36,048 bases of DNA from Rhodospirillaceae bacterium. GTDB taxonomy: Bacteria; Pseudomonadota; Alphaproteobacteria; Rhodospirillales; JABHCV01. The position numbers were made by a program, and so were the translations under genes. Shown here piece by piece: positions 31,781-36,048 of the stretch. Where the stretch lies: assembly GCA_014382375.1 (NCBI GenBank), contig JACNJU010000073.1, forward strand, positions 1-36,048, in the 5' to 3' direction. Within the stretch, counting starts at the first letter, position 1; each line of letters starts with the position of its first letter. Under the pieces are notes generated by a model that was not told the DNA's origin, did not search any database, and worked only from the letters and a program-made list of their open reading frames with translations.

Positions 31781-33345
31781 CCGCGCAACTTAAAGCGTTG
31801 GATTTTGCCGGTCGCCGTTTTCGGCAGGTCTTCGACAAAGTTAAACCAGCGTGGATATTTATACTTGGCAAGCCCGCCCTTGCAGTGGGCCAGCAATTCA
31901 TCGGACATCGCCTCACCGGCGTCAGTCGCGTCGTTCAGGACAACAAAGGCTTCCGGCTTGATCAGGTTATCCGCGTCGGCGCGACCGACCACTGCGGCTT
32001 CCAGCACCTTGGGATGTTCGATCAGCTTGGCCTCGATCTCGAAGGGCGAACACCAGATACCACCAACTTTAAGCATGTCGTCATTGCGGCCGCAGTAGTG
32101 GAAGTAGCCGTCTTCATCCAGAATGTAGGTATCACCCGTATCAAGCCAGCCATCGACCATGGTTTCGGCTGTTTTATCCGGATTGTTCCAGTAATATTTG
32201 GCCGTCGAACCGCCGCGAATGATCAAACGGCCACTGTCCCCGACCGCACACTCATCCCTGTTCTCATCAATAATCCTGGCCGCGTAACCGGGCACGACAC
32301 GACCGCTGGTGCCCGGATTAAAATCGCCAAGAATGTTGGAGATAAAAATATGCAAGGCCTCGGTCGAGCCAATACCGTCAAGAATGACGGTGCCGGTCTT
32401 TTCCTGCCAGCGACGGAAAATATCGGCTGGCAATGCTTCCCCCGCTGACACACAGGCCCTGAGCGAGGACAGGTCCTTGTCCTCTTTTTCAAGCAGCCTT
32501 AATTGCGCCGCATACAGGGTCGGGACGCCGAAATAAACTGTCGGTTTGAATTTTTCGATGACATCGAAGGTACTGTCAGGGGTGGGCGGTCCGGGCAGTA
32601 GAACTGTCGATGCACCAAGCCAAAGCGGAAATGTCATGCCATTACCAAGGCCGTAGGCAAAGAACAGCTTGGCCGCCGAAAAACAAACATCGTCCTCGCC
32701 GAGGCCCAGCATATTGGCGGCGTAGTGTTCGCTGGTTTCGACCATGTCCCGATGCGCATGGACAGCCCCTTTTGGGGTGCCGGTGGTGCCCGATGAATAG
32801 AGCCAGAAACAATCATCATCGGCGCTGGCCGGTGCCGCCTCCAAATCGTCCGACGCATTCACCATCATTTGCGACAATGTGTCCGTCAGGAAGGTCTGCT
32901 CTGGTTTGCGAGATGCATTTTCCAGCGCCGGTTCTACTTCGCCTGCAAATTCCGGTGAATAGAGGAGCCCGGCGCAGCCGGAATCCTCAATCATGAACTG
33001 ATAGTCCTTGGCCCTGAGCAGGGTGTTGATGGGAACAGGAACGATCCCCGCCTTGATAGCACCCCAAAACCCGTAGAAGAATTCCGGGCAGTCCTTGACC
33101 ATCATCAGCAACCGCTCGCCCTTGCCAATGCCAAGTCCCAGCAACGTGTTCCCGGCCCGGTTAACATTTTCCGCCAATGCGCCGTACGTGACCGTCTCAC
33201 CTGTGGCACTGCGGATAATGATCTTGTCGGCGCGACCTTGTTCAAGATGACGGTCGATAAAGGACGGCGCCACATTAAACGTCGGCGCGTAAGTTATCGT
33301 CGCCGGTGTCGTTGATTTATCTATGGAGACTGTGTGATCACGCAT
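31777..33345 (-). CDS. Benzoate-CoA ligase family protein
   Basis: A 522-residue AMP-forming ligase, the usual length for benzoate-CoA ligase (BclA/BadA). It activates benzoate to benzoyl-CoA with ATP. Motifs: adenylation loop YSSGTTGTPKGAVHAH (183-198), GIGSTEALHIFISN (aromatic-type A5 motif), GWLDTGDTYILDEDGYFHYC, GRNDDMLKVGGIWCSPFEIE, and the C-terminal lysine K514 in TATGKIQRFKLRG, the residue that GNAT enzymes acetylate in related ligases. The ATG at 33345 has a GGAG site. It starts 11 bp after boxB and overlaps the CoA-transferase A gene. A 4-hydroxybenzoate or aminobenzoate preference is possible, but boxB and boxC beside it favour benzoate. Confidence 0.92.
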   Translation of the reverse strand: MRDHTVSIDKSTTPATITYAPTFNVAPSFIDRHLEQGRADKIIIRSATGETVTYGALAENVNRAGNTLLGLGIGKGERLLMMVKDCPEFFYGFWGAIKAGIVPVPINTLLRAKDYQFMIEDSGCAGLLYSPEFAGEVEPALENASRKPEQTFLTDTLSQMMVNASDDLEAAPASADDDCFWLYSSGTTGTPKGAVHAHRDMVETSEHYAANMLGLGEDDVCFSAAKLFFAYGLGNGMTFPLWLGASTVLLPGPPTPDSTFDVIEKFKPTVYFGVPTLYAAQLRLLEKEDKDLSSLRACVSAGEALPADIFRRWQEKTGTVILDGIGSTEALHIFISNILGDFNPGTSGRVVPGYAARIIDENRDECAVGDSGRLIIRGGSTAKYYWNNPDKTAETMVDGWLDTGDTYILDEDGYFHYCGRNDDMLKVGGIWCSPFEIEAKLIEHPKVLEAAVVGRADADNLIKPEAFVVLNDATDAGEAMSDELLAHCKGGLAKYKYPRWFNFVEDLPKTATGKIQRFKLRG

Positions 33346-33356
33346 CTCGATGCTCC

Positions 33357-34772
33357 TTAGTTAAAGCGGACGTATTCGAAATCTCCCGGTTGGCCGTTGA
33401 TACCCTTGGCGGGCGGGGCGATCCAGGGAGCGTACTTGCCGGGTTCGGTGACCGCCTTCATCAAGGATGTAACATACTCCCGGTCAGCATCGGTTGGCAG
33501 CCACTGCCCATGCTGGTGGTCCCAGTCGGCCTCGGTAATGATGCGTCCGTCCGGCGTCGCCTTGACGGTCGAGAACGATCCTATGCCACGATGGAAAGCA
33601 CGGCTGGGCAAGGTAATTTTAAAATCGATACCGGCCCCGGCGATAATCTTGTTCCACTTGTCGACGCCGCGCTGGCAGTCATGGATATAATCATCACGCA
33701 AGCGTTCGTTAACCGCCGTCAGGGCATTTTGATCGGTGAAGATGATCCCTTCCCCCCTGACTTCGGCAACCTGATAAGGATTGTCACCCAGCAAGTGATC
33801 GTCGTCGATTTTGGTTTCCTGGTAACGTCCCTTAAGGCCCATGGTGTAGTAGTTGGCGGCGTTGGTGGAAATTTCCTGACCGAACAGGTCGACCGACACA
33901 CTGAAATGGAAATTGACGTATTTCTGAATCGTCTCAAGGTCGATGCCGCCATGTTTCCTGACATCGTCAGTCTTGTATTCAGTCATCAACTGGCAGGCCC
34001 GGGCAATAACACGACCGACGCCGGTTTCGCCGACAAACATATGATGGGCTTCTTCTGTGAGCATAAAACGACAGGTTCGCGATAGCGGATCGAAACCGGA
34101 TTCCGCCAGTGAGGCGAGCTGATATTTTCCATCCCGGTCGGTAAAGTATGTGAACATGAAAAACGACAACCAGTCCGGCGTCTTTTCGTTAAAGGCTTCA
34201 AGAATGCGCGGCTTGTCGGCATCACCGGAATGGCGTTCCAGCATGGCCTCCGCTTCCTCGCGACCATCGCGGCCAAAATGGGCGTGTAGAAGATAGACCA
34301 TGGCCCACAGGTGACGGCCTTCCTCGACGTTGACCTGAAACAAATTGCGCAGGTCATAAAGCGACGGACAGGTCAGGCCAAGATGGCGCTGCTGTTCAAC
34401 CGAAGCCGGTTCCGTATCGCCCTGCGTGACAATCAGGCGGCGCAGTTCGGAACGGTATTCACCGGGAATTTCCTGCCAAGCCGGTTCACCCTTGTGGGCA
34501 CCAAAATTAATCAGACGGCCTTCTTCGGCAGGCGCCAGAAAAATGCCCCACCGGTATTCAGGCATTTTGACATACCCGTAATTGGCCCAGCCGCCGGGTT
34601 CCACACTGATCGCCGTGCGCAGGAAGACATCCATGTTCTGGCTTTCTTCAGGGCCCAGTTCAGCCCACCATTTCTGATAGCCCGGTTGCCATTTCTCGAG
34701 CGCCCGTTGCAAGCGGCGATCGTCATTCAGGTTGACGTTGTTCGGGATCTTTTCCTGATAATCAATACTCAT
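33357..34772 (-). CDS. boxB: Benzoyl-CoA 2,3-epoxidase subunit B
   Basis: About 471 residues, as usual for BoxB, the diiron oxygenase component that forms the 2,3-epoxide of benzoyl-CoA with electrons from BoxA. The ligand set matches in spacing that described for BoxB: E121, E151 and H154 (VEEGRHLWAMVY), D212, E241 and H244 (LTEEAHHMFVGE), so the centre should be intact. Other conserved stretches are RTAISVEPGGWANYGYVKMP and RWGIFLAP. Start at ATG 34772 (TTG 34775 precedes it); the ribosome binding site is weak (AGAG). It is 21 bp downstream of boxC. boxA is not in the window and presumably lies beyond the right end or elsewhere. Confidence 0.95.
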   Translation of the reverse strand: MSIDYQEKIPNNVNLNDDRRLQRALEKWQPGYQKWWAELGPEESQNMDVFLRTAISVEPGGWANYGYVKMPEYRWGIFLAPAEEGRLINFGAHKGEPAWQEIPGEYRSELRRLIVTQGDTEPASVEQQRHLGLTCPSLYDLRNLFQVNVEEGRHLWAMVYLLHAHFGRDGREEAEAMLERHSGDADKPRILEAFNEKTPDWLSFFMFTYFTDRDGKYQLASLAESGFDPLSRTCRFMLTEEAHHMFVGETGVGRVIARACQLMTEYKTDDVRKHGGIDLETIQKYVNFHFSVSVDLFGQEISTNAANYYTMGLKGRYQETKIDDDHLLGDNPYQVAEVRGEGIIFTDQNALTAVNERLRDDYIHDCQRGVDKWNKIIAGAGIDFKITLPSRAFHRGIGSFSTVKATPDGRIITEADWDHQHGQWLPTDADREYVTSLMKAVTEPGKYAPWIAPPAKGINGQPGDFEYVRFN

Positions 34773-34793
34773 CAAATTTCTCTTTCAGCCTTG

Positions 34794-36048
34794 CTATACG
34801 CGCTTGTTGTCGAAGGACGCCTTCAAACCGGTTCCAAAGCGCTTCAACGCGCCTTCTTCGCCAACCGCATTGGGGCGTTGGAATATCCAGTTCTGCCAGG
34901 CGCTCAAGCGTCCAAAAATTTTAGTCTCCAGGGTTTCGGGACCGGCAAAACGCAGGCTTGCCTCCATACCAGTCAGGGAGTCGGGCGAGAAGCTGGCCCG
35001 CTCTTCGATGGCGATACGGACCTCGTCTTGCCAGTCGATATCGTCAGGGATAAACGTCACCAGACCCATTTCCTCGGCTGCTTCGGCATCCAGATCCTTA
35101 CCGCTTTCTTTACCCAGTGCGGCGAGTGCCTGTTCCTCGCCAAGGAAGCGGGTTTGAAGGCGGGTCAGGCCGTTGCACATGGGAAAAGGACCAAAATTCA
35201 TGGCTCCCGGTCGCACCGTCGCAGGGGCCCGGTTGTCACCTTCAAAAACACCGTCGAGCATGAAACTGCGATCGGCGACAAGCAGCAATTCCATCAGGGT
35301 TCCGCTAAAGCAGCTTCCCGGTTCAACCAGTGTAATAAGACTGCGCGAGGTTACGTCGATGCGTTTGAACACCCGTTTCAGATACAGCGTGATTTCACGG
35401 ACCAGCCAGTCGCCGGCATGATCCATGAGCGCCCTGTCGGCGGCATCGACCATATCGGCATCGCCACTGGTGGTGAAAACCCAGGTGCCGATTTCAGCCT
35501 CGTTGGTGCGCAAGTGTAGAATTGCGTCATCAAGTTCACGGGCCAGTGCCAGCGGCCAAAAATCAACACCCTGGGCGTGAATGCCTGGCAGATCCGAAGG
35601 CGGCGCAACCAATGGCGCCGAAACGTTGATCATCGCCACCTTGTCGTCACGGATGATCTGGATGCTGACATTGTCATAGGTGATGGCGTCTGCATTGATT
35701 TTGCGGTTCGGGGCTGTCAGTTCAATGCCCTTGGCATTTTCCGGGCGGTCTGATTTTTCAGCATATTCCAGGGCCCGCTTGCGGGTGGCTTCTTCAAGGC
35801 CGGAACGCGGCACGATTTCATCGACCAGCTTCCACTGTACCGAGCGTTTGCCCTTGACCCCTTCGGTCAGGGTGCAGAAGAAATCCGCATGATCGCGACG
35901 CACCATGCGTTTGTCGACAACCCGGGTCAGACCGCCGGTTCCCGGCAGCACCGCCAGCAACGGCACTTCGGGCAGGGAAACCGCACTTGAGCCGTCATCA
36001 ATGAGAATAATATGATCCGCCGCCAGCGCCAGTTCGTAACCGCCACCG
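34794..36048 (-). CDS. boxC: Benzoyl-CoA-dihydrodiol lyase, partial (N-terminus beyond window)
   Basis: The C-terminal 417 residues of BoxC (full length usually about 550), open to the window end. BoxC is a crotonase-like lyase that opens the epoxide ring of benzoyl-CoA to 3,4-dehydroadipyl-CoA semialdehyde and formate. Visible: GGGYELALAADHIILIDDGS right at the edge, VPLLAVLPGTGGLTRVVDKR, the second crotonase-like half with LITLVEPGSCFSGTLMELLL and the GFxxFGxFPMCNGLTRLQTRF-like stretch, and LETKIFGRLSAWQNWIFQRP near the end. GTG 35966 is an internal valine, not the start. Most upstream visible gene of the minus-strand box operon. Confidence 0.93.
   Translation of the reverse strand, partial: GGGYELALAADHIILIDDGSSAVSLPEVPLLAVLPGTGGLTRVVDKRMVRRDHADFFCTLTEGVKGKRSVQWKLVDEIVPRSGLEEATRKRALEYAEKSDRPENAKGIELTAPNRKINADAITYDNVSIQIIRDDKVAMINVSAPLVAPPSDLPGIHAQGVDFWPLALARELDDAILHLRTNEAEIGTWVFTTSGDADMVDAADRALMDHAGDWLVREITLYLKRVFKRIDVTSRSLITLVEPGSCFSGTLMELLLVADRSFMLDGVFEGDNRAPATVRPGAMNFGPFPMCNGLTRLQTRFLGEEQALAALGKESGKDLDAEAAEEMGLVTFIPDDIDWQDEVRIAIEERASFSPDSLTGMEASLRFAGPETLETKIFGRLSAWQNWIFQRPNAVGEEGALKRFGTGLKASFDNKRV

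Noticed and set aside
34311-35519. A 402-codon plus-strand open frame across boxB and boxC
   Set aside because: Antisense to two strongly supported genes, low-complexity translation, no family resemblance.

Overview
The window reads as a piece of an alphaproteobacterial genome, probably a Rhodospirillales-like, facultatively respiring bacterium. This is inferred from the gene families (DjlA-type N-terminus, box and paa aromatic degradation, TRAP transporter, fused 5-oxoprolinase), the moderate-to-high G+C, and the use of GTG and TTG starts with good ribosome binding sites. No 16S or other phylogenetic marker is present, so the assignment is tentative. No tRNA, rRNA, CRISPR array, insertion sequence or phage gene was seen.

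Left part (1-10.7 kb): central CoA-linked aromatic catabolism. A minus-strand set holds a DjlA-type N-terminus (apparently broken at the window edge), a DUF4863/PnbB-like protein and a 4-hydroxybenzoyl-CoA-type thioesterase. Two tandem GNAT acetyltransferases follow on the plus strand. The minus-strand operon RAM-domain protein - paaF - paaG - paaH encodes the lower beta-oxidation-like steps to 3-oxoadipyl-CoA. A plus-strand operon (DUF2249 - NnrS/heme-copper-oxidase-like membrane protein - hemerythrin) looks like a nitric oxide or low-oxygen module. A PuuD-type amidotransferase and paaK (phenylacetate-CoA ligase) follow. Three FNR/DNR-type palindromes, each with a plausible -10 element at about class II spacing, lie before the first GNAT gene, the DUF2249 operon and paaK.

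Middle part (7.9-16.3 kb): signalling genes and debris. Three degraded 3' ends are visible: two histidine-kinase-like tails and one HD-GYP tail. Beside them are an intact PAS-PAS-GGDEF diguanylate cyclase, a proline-rich periplasmic protein, a lone receiver domain and a TolC-family protein. The gap after tolC carries four DnaA-box-like 9-mers in one orientation, spaced 20, 20 and 11 bp, followed by AT-rich DNA. This is the most unusual non-coding signal in the window.

Right part (16.3-36 kb): a fused HyuA-HyuB 5-oxoprolinase is divergent from a TRAP transporter operon (dctP-dctQ-dctM plus a MarR-like regulator), with two overlapping perfect palindromes between them. Two poorly characterised envelope genes follow. 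The rest is a minus-strand benzoate locus, transcribed from boxC (cut by the window end) through boxB, benzoate-CoA ligase, a two-subunit CoA-transferase, a branched-chain-amino-acid-type binding protein and livH-livM-livG-livF. Together, BoxB and BoxC open the ring of benzoyl-CoA, and the PaaG/F/H enzymes on the left could finish both phenylacetate and benzoate. boxA, boxD, paaABCDE and paaZ are not in the window.
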